From Tissierellia bacterium (lineage in GTDB: Bacteria > Bacillota > Clostridia > Tissierellales > Peptoniphilaceae), in assembly GCA_030535395.1 (NCBI GenBank), contig JAUNLK010000010.1, positions 1 through 64,000 on the forward strand: 64,000 nucleotides of DNA, given 5' to 3'. Of this stretch, positions 17,592 to 24,940 are shown piece by piece. How positions within the stretch are numbered: position 1 is the stretch's first letter; each line of letters starts with the position of its first letter. The notes beneath the pieces were generated by a model, which made no database searches, was not told the origin of the DNA, and saw only the letters and a program-made list of their open reading frames with translations. Made by a program: the position numbers and the translations under genes.

Positions 17592-18140
17592 ATGCGTACA
17601 TTTTTTAAAAAGTTGGATGACACACTGATACATTGGATCAACGATCGCTGGAGCCATCCGGTTCTGGACCGTTTTTTCTACATATATACCAATGTCGCAT
17701 CCCCCTTTGTATTGGGCCTTGTGGCGGTGTTCCTGTTTTTCTTTGCCCGGCCCCTGTTGGGCAGGGAAGCCAGGGAAGCGGCGGTGAGTCTGATTTTGGC
17801 AACGGGAATCGCTCATCTCATCAAAAGGCTCTTTGGTCGGGCCCGGCCCTATTGGATTCGGGAGAATCTCAATACTTTCAATATTAAAATGAGGGACTAC
17901 TCCTTTCCTTCGGGGCACACCACCGCAGCATTCACACTGGCCACCACCTTTTCCCTGTACTTCCCCCCGCTGGCATGGATCCTCATGACCCTGGCCCTAC
18001 TGGTGGGGATCTCCAGGATCTATCTGGCCGTCCACTATCCTACGGATGTTTTGGCAGGAATCATTCTCGGCTTTGTGGTGAGCATCTTCGTTCACAAAGT
18101 GTTGTACCTTTGGCTGGGACAGTTTGCTTTTTTCGCATAG
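17592..18140 (+). CDS. PAP2-family membrane phosphatase
   Basis: A 182-residue integral membrane phosphatase of the PAP2 superfamily. All three catalytic signatures are present: K-x6-R-P (K-R-L-F-G-R-A-R-P), P-S-G-H and S-R-x5-H-x3-D (S-R-I-Y-L-A-V-H-Y-P-T-D), set among about five to six hydrophobic segments. Likely substrates are undecaprenyl pyrophosphate or phosphatidic acid/phosphatidylglycerophosphate; sequence does not decide. The ATG at 17592 is preferred over 17583 because GGTGAG lies just ahead of it, while the upstream one has no Shine-Dalgarno. Followed 12 bases later by the nitroreductase-like gene. Confidence 0.9.
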   Translation: MRTFFKKLDDTLIHWINDRWSHPVLDRFFYIYTNVASPFVLGLVAVFLFFFARPLLGREAREAAVSLILATGIAHLIKRLFGRARPYWIRENLNTFNIKMRDYSFPSGHTTAAFTLATTFSLYFPPLAWILMTLALLVGISRIYLAVHYPTDVLAGIILGFVVSIFVHKVLYLWLGQFAFFA

Positions 18141-18152
18141 GAGGCTATCAAT

Positions 18153-18956
18153 ATGGTAATGACAAAATTTTTGCAAAAACGGAAATCGGTGCGCATCTAC
18201 AAGGAGCAAGCTCTGGGTCAGGACGCCCTGGCCTTCATCCGTGACAAGGTCGGCGACATCGAAGGGGAAGAAAATACCGATGAACTCAATTTTCACCTCT
18301 TTGAAAACGGCAATCTCATTGCCAAGGGCCTGGATGGCCTGGCAGGGTACGCCGGCGTGATGATTGAAGCCCCCCACTACATTGCCGTGGAGCTGAGAAA
18401 CAACGACGAGCTGAGCACCATCCGCAAGGGCTACTATCTGGAGCGCCTCAACACCGAGCTGGTGGAAAAGGGCCTGGACACCTGCTATATCACCGTCTCC
18501 AAAGTGGACGACAACAAGCGCAAGGAGCTCTTCGGTGAGTTTGGCAACTACGTGGACAATATTCTGGCCGTGGGCCACGGTGCCGAGGACAAGGTCTTCT
18601 CCGAAACCTCCGCCAGCCCCAAAATGGCCGTGAAGGAATTCGTCTTCAACGAGTATCGGGACACCCCCGCCAGCATGGACCTTTTGGAACAGCGGGGCCT
18701 CTTCGAGGTCTTCTCCTCCGTGCGCTTCGCCCCCAGCTTTAAAAACGACCAGCCCTGGCGCTTCATTCTCAGAGACGACCACGTGGAACTGTACATGGTG
18801 CCGGGAAATGATCTGGAATCCAATCGCACCGACATCGGCGTCATGATGTGCTACTTCGAACTCCTCATGCACCTGGAGGGCTTCCGGGGCAAGTGGACTC
18901 TTGAGCCCAAGGCACCGGAGCAGGGTTGGAGTTTCATTGGCACCTTCCCCCTCTAA
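18153..18956 (+). CDS. Nitroreductase-fold protein (TM1586-type)
   Basis: A 267-residue protein of the putative TM nitroreductase family (two half-domains of the FMN-dependent nitroreductase fold). Recognisable are the N-terminal R-K-S-V-R-I-Y, the A-P-H-Y-I-A-V strand, the L-x-x-G-L-D-T-C-Y helix start, and the second half beginning near F-x-S-V-R-F-A-P-S-F-K-N-D-Q-P-W-R-F, the usual S-x-x-N-x-Q-P-W flavin-site block. The AGGAGG eight bases before ATG supports the start. It is likely a flavin reductase of unknown substrate, co-transcribed with the PAP2 gene. Confidence 0.87.
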   Translation: MVMTKFLQKRKSVRIYKEQALGQDALAFIRDKVGDIEGEENTDELNFHLFENGNLIAKGLDGLAGYAGVMIEAPHYIAVELRNNDELSTIRKGYYLERLNTELVEKGLDTCYITVSKVDDNKRKELFGEFGNYVDNILAVGHGAEDKVFSETSASPKMAVKEFVFNEYRDTPASMDLLEQRGLFEVFSSVRFAPSFKNDQPWRFILRDDHVELYMVPGNDLESNRTDIGVMMCYFELLMHLEGFRGKWTLEPKAPEQGWSFIGTFPL

Positions 18957-18968
18957 GATCCAGCTACA

Positions 18969-18995
18969 AAAATGCGCCCCTCGGGGCGTTTTTTC
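18969..18995 (+). terminator. Terminator after the nitroreductase gene
   Basis: Hairpin CGCCCC/GGGGCG followed by a six-T run. Confidence 0.9.
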
Positions 18996-18996
18996 A

Positions 18997-19025
18997 TTGC
19001 AGTTTTTCAAGGGAGAGGGTATAAT
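18997..19025 (+). promoter_or_regulatory. Promoter of the P1B metal ATPase
   Basis: TTGCAG (18997-19002), 17-base spacer, TATAAT (19020-19025). A direct repeat CATGAAT occurs downstream at 19031-19037 and 19045-19051, between promoter and start; it could bind a metal sensor, but this is only a suggestion. Confidence 0.65.
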
Positions 19026-19077
19026 TAAAGCATGAATACACACTCATGAATTACTATATTGATAGAAAGAGGACATC

Positions 19078-21117
19078 ATGGATCAAAGATATCATCTAAA
19101 TCATTTGAGTTGTCCCGTCTGTACGACCAAAATTCTGGATTCCATCGACGCTTGGGAGGATGTGTCGGTGGATCGATACGACATTGCGGATGGGCTTTTG
19201 ATCTTGAAGCAAAACAGCGAGGAGGACCTCACGGAGCGCCTTCAGGAGCTGGCCGACTCCATTGAGCCGGGGGTGGAGGTGAGCCGGGATGCCGTGGTGG
19301 CTCCGCCCAAGCTCCCCGTGACTCAGATCCTCGCCCTGGTGGGCCAGGGGCTCCTCTTGCCCCTCCTGGTCTTTTTGGGCCAGCGGGGGATCTTTGCCCA
19401 GGACCTGGTGACGGGCCTCAGCTTTCTCCTCATCCTCTGGGTGGGCCGGGAGGTCTTCATGGCCGCTGTCCGGGGCATCCCCCGGGGGGACATTTTCAAC
19501 GAGAATCTCCTCATGGGGGTGGCCTCTTTGGCCGCCGTGGGCATTGGGGAAGTCTATGAGGGCATGATGATCCTCATCTTCTATCAGGTGGGGGAAATCC
19601 TCCAGGACTACGCCGTGGATGTGAGCAGGGCCCGCATTGCCGGCCTCCTCTCCACGGGGCCCAAGCGTCCCGCCCACAAAATTCAGGGGGACGATGTCAT
19701 TGAACTGCCCCCGGAGGAACTGCAGGTGGGGGATCTCATCTTCGTCAAGGTGGGGGAGAGTGTTCCCGTGGACGGGGCCCTGGAGGGGAGCGGCATCTTC
19801 TCCCAGGCCCAGCTCACCGGGGAGTCCCGGCCCGTGGAACTCTCTGATGGGGGCCACGTGGCCTCGGGCTCCGTGGTCCTCTCCGCCCCCGTCCTCCTTC
19901 GGGTGACGGCGGTGGAGGATCAGTCGGAAATGGCCCGCATTGAAAAAATGATGGACGAGGCCAGGGGAAAGAAGGCCAAGGTGGAAACCTGGATTCAGTC
20001 CTTCGCCCGAATCTACACCCCCATTGTGGTCCTGGGCGGGGCCCTCACGGCCCTGGTGCCCCCCCTCTTTTTTGGCGGGGACTGGCACAGTTGGATCTAC
20101 CGGGGGGCGGCCTTCCTCATTATCTCCTGTCCCTGCGCCATGATTCTCTCCATTCCCCTGAGTTTGGTGACGGCCATGGGCCGGGCCTCCCAGGGCGGGG
20201 TCTATCTCAAGGGGGCCGACCGCCTGGAGGCCCTCTCCAAGGTGGACACCGTGGCCCTGGACAAGACGGGGACCATCACCCTGGGCAGGCCCCAGGTCAT
20301 CTCTGTGGATGGAGATGAGAGGATGGTGGCCCTGGCCAAGGGCCTGGAGGCCGGGAGCAATCACCCCCTGGCGGGGGCCATTCTCTCCCTGGAGGGCCCT
20401 GCCGCCAAGGTGACGGAGCTGGAGGAGATTCCCGGCAAGGGGATGTCCGGCAGGTATCAGGGGAAAAAAGTCATTCTGGGAACCCCCGACTGGATCCGGA
20501 GCCTCCATCCCCACTATGTGGATGAGGGCCAGGACACCGCCGTGGTGGTGGCCACCGAGGACGAGGTACTGGGGAGCATACACTTTGGCGATGAGCTCAA
20601 GCCCCACAGCCGGGAAGTCTTTGAAGCTTTGAAAAAATACCGGCCCATGATTCTCTCCGGGGACCGCCAGGGGGCAGTGGATGCCCTGGCGACCACTCTG
20701 GGGGCCAAGGGCATGGGGGGCATGAGGCCCCAGGAAAAACTCTCCCTGGTCCACGACCTGGAAACTTCCGGCCACCGGGTCCTCTTTGTGGGGGACGGCA
20801 TCAACGACGGTCCCGTCCTCTCCCGGGCCTCCATGAGTCTCGCCATGGGCCTGGAGGGCTCGGATCTGGCCATGGAGGCCGCCGATGGGGTCCTCCTGAG
20901 CCCCGATCTTCGGGGGATTCCCATGGTACTGGGCCTGGCCCGGAGGACCAAGGCCACCGTTTTGGGCCAGTTCACCTTCGCCCTGGGGGCCAAGCTCCTC
21001 ATCCTCCTTCTCACCTTTGTGGGCCTGGGGGACCTGTGGCTGGCGGTCTTCGCCGACGTGGGGGTGGCCCTCATCTGCGTTCTCATTTCCATGAGTTTGC
21101 TCCGCTATCAGAAGTGA
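19078..21117 (+). CDS. P1B-type heavy-metal ATPase, predicted Zn/Cd/Pb exporter
   Basis: A 679-residue P1B ATPase. The N-terminal metal-binding domain keeps C-x2-C (C12-P-V-C15). Core motifs: actuator L-T-G-E-S, TM6-equivalent metal site S-C-P-C-A-M, phosphorylation site D-K-T-G-T at Asp395, S-N-H-P-L (the HP signature of P1B pumps), and hinge G-D-G-I-N-D-G-P-V-L. The last membrane helix carries the Asp of A-D-V-G-V, as in ZntA/CadA, pointing to Zn/Cd/Pb rather than Cu. Variations from the usual are CPCAM for CPCAL and GDGINDGP for GDGINDAP; neither touches an invariant residue. Single gene with its own promoter; no adjacent metal regulator. Confidence 0.93.
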   Translation: MDQRYHLNHLSCPVCTTKILDSIDAWEDVSVDRYDIADGLLILKQNSEEDLTERLQELADSIEPGVEVSRDAVVAPPKLPVTQILALVGQGLLLPLLVFLGQRGIFAQDLVTGLSFLLILWVGREVFMAAVRGIPRGDIFNENLLMGVASLAAVGIGEVYEGMMILIFYQVGEILQDYAVDVSRARIAGLLSTGPKRPAHKIQGDDVIELPPEELQVGDLIFVKVGESVPVDGALEGSGIFSQAQLTGESRPVELSDGGHVASGSVVLSAPVLLRVTAVEDQSEMARIEKMMDEARGKKAKVETWIQSFARIYTPIVVLGGALTALVPPLFFGGDWHSWIYRGAAFLIISCPCAMILSIPLSLVTAMGRASQGGVYLKGADRLEALSKVDTVALDKTGTITLGRPQVISVDGDERMVALAKGLEAGSNHPLAGAILSLEGPAAKVTELEEIPGKGMSGRYQGKKVILGTPDWIRSLHPHYVDEGQDTAVVVATEDEVLGSIHFGDELKPHSREVFEALKKYRPMILSGDRQGAVDALATTLGAKGMGGMRPQEKLSLVHDLETSGHRVLFVGDGINDGPVLSRASMSLAMGLEGSDLAMEAADGVLLSPDLRGIPMVLGLARRTKATVLGQFTFALGAKLLILLLTFVGLGDLWLAVFADVGVALICVLISMSLLRYQK

Positions 21118-21135
21118 TTGCGGCCCTCCTCCTTG

Positions 21136-21144
21136 TGCTATAAT
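21136..21144 (+). promoter_or_regulatory. Extended -10 promoter of the TPR-map-MATE unit
   Basis: TGC-TATAAT, 22 bases before the TPR start codon; the best -35 match (TTGCGG) is only 15 bases away. Confidence 0.6.
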
Positions 21145-21165
21145 GGTCTGCGAAGGAGAAACGAG

Positions 21166-22071
21166 ATGACGCTACGCAATGAACGCAGCCAACGCAAAAA
21201 CAACTATCGCATCCTGGCCCAGCGCTTTGTCCTGGAGGAGCAGTGGGAAAAGGCGGTGATGGCCTACGAGAAGGCCCTGTCCTTTAGTTCCGGGGAGGAT
21301 GCCCTGGATCTCCTCTTCGACCTGGCCAATGTCTATTGGACCATGGGGCGCATGCGGGATGCCGTATTCTGTTATAAAAAAATTCTCAATAAAAAGCCGG
21401 TCCCCGGGGCGTACTATGCCCTGGGGGTCTTGGCGTTTTCCGATGAAGATTATAAAAAGGCCATAAAATTTTTGAGAAAGGCGGTCTACTACGATCCCGC
21501 CTATGAGGAGGCCTACTACTACTTGGCCCTGACCTACGACGCCCTGGGGCGGAAGAAGGTGGCCCTGGAGCTCTTCTTTCAGTGCATCCACCTCAATCCC
21601 TACAATGCCGTGGTCTACAGCGACATCGGCTCCCTCTATGAGGAGTGGGGCCAGTACCAAAGGGCCCGGCGCTATGTGAAGCGGGCCCTCTCCCTGGATG
21701 AGGGCCTCTATCTCAGCTGGTACAATTTGGGGGTCATAGAGCAGAAGAGCGGCCATCTGGCCAGGGCCGAGGGGGCCTATGCCCGGGCCCGGGCCCTCAT
21801 GCCCAACTACCCCCCGGTGTATTTAAATCTCTCCAGCATCTATCTGCCCCTGGGCCTCTACGAGAAATCGGCCTTCATCCTCTCCCAGGGGATTCGCCTG
21901 GGGGCCAAGAGTGTCAATCTCTACTACAATCGAGCCTGTAGCTATATGCGCATGGGCTTTCGCCAAGAGGCCATTGGGGATCTCTCCCAGGCCATTGTTT
22001 TGGAGCCCGAGGCCAGAGAGTGGGCCAGCAGGGACAGTGATCTAAAGAGCATAGTAAAGGAGGTTCCATGA
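21166..22071 (+). CDS. Tetratricopeptide repeat protein
   Basis: A 301-residue protein made almost entirely of about seven to eight TPR units with the usual W/L/G-Y-A-F-A-P spacing; clear repeats include Y-Y-A-L-G-V-L-A-F and Y-Y-Y-L-A-L-T-Y-D-A-L-G and Y-S-D-I-G-S-L-Y-E-E-W-G. No signal peptide or membrane segment, so it is probably a cytoplasmic scaffold; partners unknown. The ATG at 21166 is chosen because AAGGAG lies seven bases ahead. Its TGA stop overlaps the map ATG (ATGA), so map translation is likely coupled to it. Confidence 0.9.
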   Translation: MTLRNERSQRKNNYRILAQRFVLEEQWEKAVMAYEKALSFSSGEDALDLLFDLANVYWTMGRMRDAVFCYKKILNKKPVPGAYYALGVLAFSDEDYKKAIKFLRKAVYYDPAYEEAYYYLALTYDALGRKKVALELFFQCIHLNPYNAVVYSDIGSLYEEWGQYQRARRYVKRALSLDEGLYLSWYNLGVIEQKSGHLARAEGAYARARALMPNYPPVYLNLSSIYLPLGLYEKSAFILSQGIRLGAKSVNLYYNRACSYMRMGFRQEAIGDLSQAIVLEPEAREWASRDSDLKSIVKEVP

Positions 22072-22820
22072 TCATTATCAAAACACCCCAAGAAATACAA
22101 AAAATGCAGGTGGCCGCCGACCTCCTTGTGGAGGTACATAGGGCCCTCAGGGAAAAAATTCGCCCGGGAGTGACCACCCTGGAGCTGGATCAATTTGTGG
22201 ATGAATTCATCATCTCCCGGGGGGGCTATCCCGAGCAGAAGGGCTATGAGGGCTTTCCCTATGCCATCTGTGCCTCCGTGGACGATGAGATCTGCCACGG
22301 CTTTCCCCGGAAGGAGGCCCTTCAGGAGGGTCAGATCCTCACCGTGGACATGGTGGTCAATGTGGACGGCTATCTGGCCGACAGCGCCTGGTCCTATGCC
22401 GTGGGGGAGATTTCCCCAGAGGCTCAAAGGCTCATGGAGGTCACCAAGGAGTGCCTCTACCTTGGCATTGAACAGGCCCAGGTGGGCAATCGCCTGGGGG
22501 ACATTGGCCATGCCATTCAGTCCCACGCGGAGAAAAATGGCATGAGCGTGGTCCGGGACTTTGTGGGCCACGGCATCGGCAGGAAGATGCACGAGGCGCC
22601 CCAGGTCCTCCACTATGGCAAGCCCGGCAGGGGCCTGAGGCTCCAGGAGGGCATGGTCTTCACCATTGAGCCCATGATCAATCTGGGCAACTGGCAGATG
22701 AAGCTGGACAGCAATGGCTGGACCGCCCGGACGGTGGATGGCTCCCTGAGCTGTCAGTACGAGCACACCCTGGCCGTTACCAAGGATGGCCCCATCATCC
22801 TCACCGAGCAGGATCGATAA
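22068..22820 (+). CDS. map: Methionine aminopeptidase, type I
   Basis: A 250-residue type I methionine aminopeptidase removing the initiator Met from nascent proteins. The five metal ligands are recognisable in order: Asp in L-T-V-D-M-V and Asp in Y-L-A-D-S-A-W, His in V-G-H-G-I-G-R-x-M-H-E, Glu in F-T-I-E-P-M-I, and Glu in Y-E-H-T-L-A-V. No N-terminal SEC-C zinc domain. Start overlaps the TPR stop by four bases and is followed one base later by the MATE gene, so the three genes are one operon. This map is away from the ribosomal-protein/secY cluster where it often lies. Confidence 0.96.
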   Translation: MIIIKTPQEIQKMQVAADLLVEVHRALREKIRPGVTTLELDQFVDEFIISRGGYPEQKGYEGFPYAICASVDDEICHGFPRKEALQEGQILTVDMVVNVDGYLADSAWSYAVGEISPEAQRLMEVTKECLYLGIEQAQVGNRLGDIGHAIQSHAEKNGMSVVRDFVGHGIGRKMHEAPQVLHYGKPGRGLRLQEGMVFTIEPMINLGNWQMKLDSNGWTARTVDGSLSCQYEHTLAVTKDGPIILTEQDR

Positions 22821-22821
22821 T

Positions 22822-24207
22822 ATGGATGCGCAGAAGCGTCTTTTAGAGGGCCCCATTGCCGGAGCCCTTTTTCACCTGGCCCTTCCCCTCATGGGGATTG
22901 CCTTCATTGAAATGACCTATGGGCTGGTGGACACCCTCTGGTTGGGCCGCCTGTCCACGGAGGCCGTCTCCGCCGTGGGGGCCGTCCACCTCTTTATTTG
23001 GCTGGCCTTCTCCATGGTCCTCATCTCCAAGACGGGGCTCATAGTGGCCGTCTCCCAGGCCCTGGGGGCCCAGAGGCGGGAGGAGGCTCAGAGGAGCATG
23101 GCCGCTGCCTATCAGGTGGCTCTCTTTTTTGCCACAATCATGTTTATCGCTTTTGTTTTTTTCAGCGATGAACTCTTGAGCTTTTATGGTCTCTCTCCCG
23201 AGGTCCACAAGGGGGCGTCCTCCTATATGAGAACCATCGGTGTGGGGATGTTTTTCCAATTTTTTCTCCCCGTTTCCTCAGGAGTCTTTGTGGCCCAGGG
23301 GGACTCCCGGACTTCCTTTCGAATCTCGGGGATGGGGATGGTCCTCAATATGATCTTGGACCCCTTTTTCATCTTTGGCTGGGGGCCCTTTCCCCGCCTG
23401 GAAGTTCAGGGGGCGGCCATGGCCACCATGCTCACCATGGGTCTGGAGGCATTCCTCTATTTCTGGACCCTCTACCGCCACAATTCCCTCTTTCGCACCA
23501 CAAATTTCCTTCACATCTCCTGGAGCCACATTGGGGACATCTTCCGCTTGGGGATTCCCGCCTGCCTCCAGTCCATGGTTCACGCCGTGGTGGGGATCAT
23601 CCTCAATCGCTATATTGCAAGCTTCAGCTCCCTCTACATTGCCGTCTACTCCGTGGGGGCACAGATTGAGTCGGTCTCCTGGATGAGCGCCGAGGGCTTC
23701 GCCTCTGCAGTGAGCACCTTCACCGGGCAGAATTACGGGGCCAAGGGCTATGAGCGGATTCCGGCGGGCTTCAAGGTGGCCATGAAAATCATGAGCGGCA
23801 TCACCATCACCGCCGCCCTGGTCTTTTTCTTCAAGGGGGAGTCCCTCTACAAGCTCTTTGTGGGATCGGATATGGAGACGGTGGTCCGCGGGGGGATGTA
23901 TCTCAAAATCATCAGCCTCAGCCAGTTCTTCATGGCCCTGGAGACCATCACCAGCGGCATCCTCAACGGCCTGGGCCTCACCAAATACCCCTCGGGAGTG
24001 GCGGCGGTCTTCAATGTCCTTCGCATTCCCATCGCCCGAGGACTCATGGTGCCCCTGGGGATCACTGGGATCTGGTGGGCCATCAGCCTCTCCAGCATCT
24101 TCAAGGGACTGGGCATCTTCCTGGCCTATAAAATTCTCAAGGGGAAGACCGACGGTTTTCGGGTAAATATGGACAAGTACGTACAGCGATCACAAAAATT
24201 AGCATAA
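22822..24207 (+). CDS. MATE family efflux transporter
   Basis: A 461-residue protein with about twelve hydrophobic segments and the duplicated MatE architecture: early P-L-M-G-I-A-F-I-E-x-x-Y-G-L-V-D-T-L-W-L-G block in the first half and P-A-C-L-Q-S-M-V-H-A-V-V-G in the second. MATE proteins export drugs or metabolites in exchange for Na+ or H+; the substrate cannot be told. The ATG at 22822 is one base after the map stop; upstream in-frame codons lie inside map. Part of the TPR-map-MATE operon. Confidence 0.93.
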   Translation: MDAQKRLLEGPIAGALFHLALPLMGIAFIEMTYGLVDTLWLGRLSTEAVSAVGAVHLFIWLAFSMVLISKTGLIVAVSQALGAQRREEAQRSMAAAYQVALFFATIMFIAFVFFSDELLSFYGLSPEVHKGASSYMRTIGVGMFFQFFLPVSSGVFVAQGDSRTSFRISGMGMVLNMILDPFFIFGWGPFPRLEVQGAAMATMLTMGLEAFLYFWTLYRHNSLFRTTNFLHISWSHIGDIFRLGIPACLQSMVHAVVGIILNRYIASFSSLYIAVYSVGAQIESVSWMSAEGFASAVSTFTGQNYGAKGYERIPAGFKVAMKIMSGITITAALVFFFKGESLYKLFVGSDMETVVRGGMYLKIISLSQFFMALETITSGILNGLGLTKYPSGVAAVFNVLRIPIARGLMVPLGITGIWWAISLSSIFKGLGIFLAYKILKGKTDGFRVNMDKYVQRSQKLA

Positions 24208-24220
24208 ATAGGAGGAAGCA

Positions 24221-24823
24221 ATGAATCAATTGGAACAACCAAAAGTGGGAGAGGAAGTCGTCGTCATCGAAACGGATCTGGGCAAGATCAAACTCCGCCT
24301 CTTCCCCGAAGCGGCCCCCAAGGCCGTGGAAAATTTCAAAACCCACGTGGCTGAGGGCTACTACAATGGCATCCTCTTCCACCGGGTCATCCCCGATTTT
24401 ATGATTCAAACTGGGGACCCCACCGCCACTGGCAGGGGCGGAGAGAGCATCTGGAAGAAGTCCTTCGAGGACGAATTCCACCCCGAGTACCGAAACATCG
24501 TCGGGGCCCTCTCCATGGCCAATGCCGGCCCCAATACCAATGGCAGCCAATTCTTCATCGTACAGGGCTCCCCCGTGGCCCCTCAAATCCTCACAGAGAT
24601 GGAGGGCCTGGGCGCTGAAGGGGGCTATCCCCAGGAAGTGGTGGAGGCCTACCGCACACTGGGCGGCGCCTTCTGGCTGGACGGCAAACACACCGTCTTC
24701 GGCCAAGTCTACGAGGGCCAAGGAGTAGTGGATGCCATCGCCGGTGTGGACCGAGATTCCATGGACCGCCCCAAGGAAGATCTGGCCATGAACAAAGTCT
24801 ATCTGGAAGTAGTGGCAGGCTGA
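24221..24823 (+). CDS. Cyclophilin-type peptidyl-prolyl isomerase
   Basis: A 200-residue cytoplasmic cyclophilin (no signal peptide). The active-site blocks F-H-R-V-I-P-D-F-M-I-Q-x-G-D-P, M-A-N-A-G-P-N-T-N-G-S-Q-F-F-I and H-T-V-F-G-Q-V-Y-E-G are intact. Compared with compact bacterial PpiB it has an N-terminal extension and a longer loop (about residues 118-148, around Q-I-L-T-E-M-E-G-L-G-A-E-G-G-Y-P). AGGAGG precedes the ATG. It lies 13 bases after the MATE gene and may be read from the same transcript. Confidence 0.94.
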   Translation: MNQLEQPKVGEEVVVIETDLGKIKLRLFPEAAPKAVENFKTHVAEGYYNGILFHRVIPDFMIQTGDPTATGRGGESIWKKSFEDEFHPEYRNIVGALSMANAGPNTNGSQFFIVQGSPVAPQILTEMEGLGAEGGYPQEVVEAYRTLGGAFWLDGKHTVFGQVYEGQGVVDAIAGVDRDSMDRPKEDLAMNKVYLEVVAG

Positions 24824-24842
24824 GTCCTAACAGGACACGAGC

Positions 24843-24872
24843 AAAAGAGCAGGGAAAGCTGCTCTTTTTTTG
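24843..24872 (+). terminator. Cyclophilin gene terminator
   Basis: AAAAGAGCAG/CTGCTCTTTT hairpin with a seven-T run. Confidence 0.9.
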
Positions 24873-24898
24873 TTGGAGGAAGCTCCTATGGAAACAAT

Positions 24899-24932
24899 CA
24901 AAAAAGCCGTGAGCAATGCTCACGGCTTTTTG
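24899..24932. terminator. Bidirectional terminator, mainly for the minus-strand M16 gene
   Basis: AAAAAGCCGTGAGC/GCTCACGGCTTTTT inverted repeat with A- and T-runs on either side, nine bases from the M16C gene stop. Confidence 0.85.
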
Positions 24933-24940
24933 TGTGTTTG

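Noticed and set aside
19031-19051. CATGAAT direct repeat as an ArsR/SmtB or MerR operator of the metal ATPase
   Set aside because: Only a seven-base direct repeat with no dyad symmetry that fits those families, and no metal regulator gene nearby; kept as a remark under the promoter.
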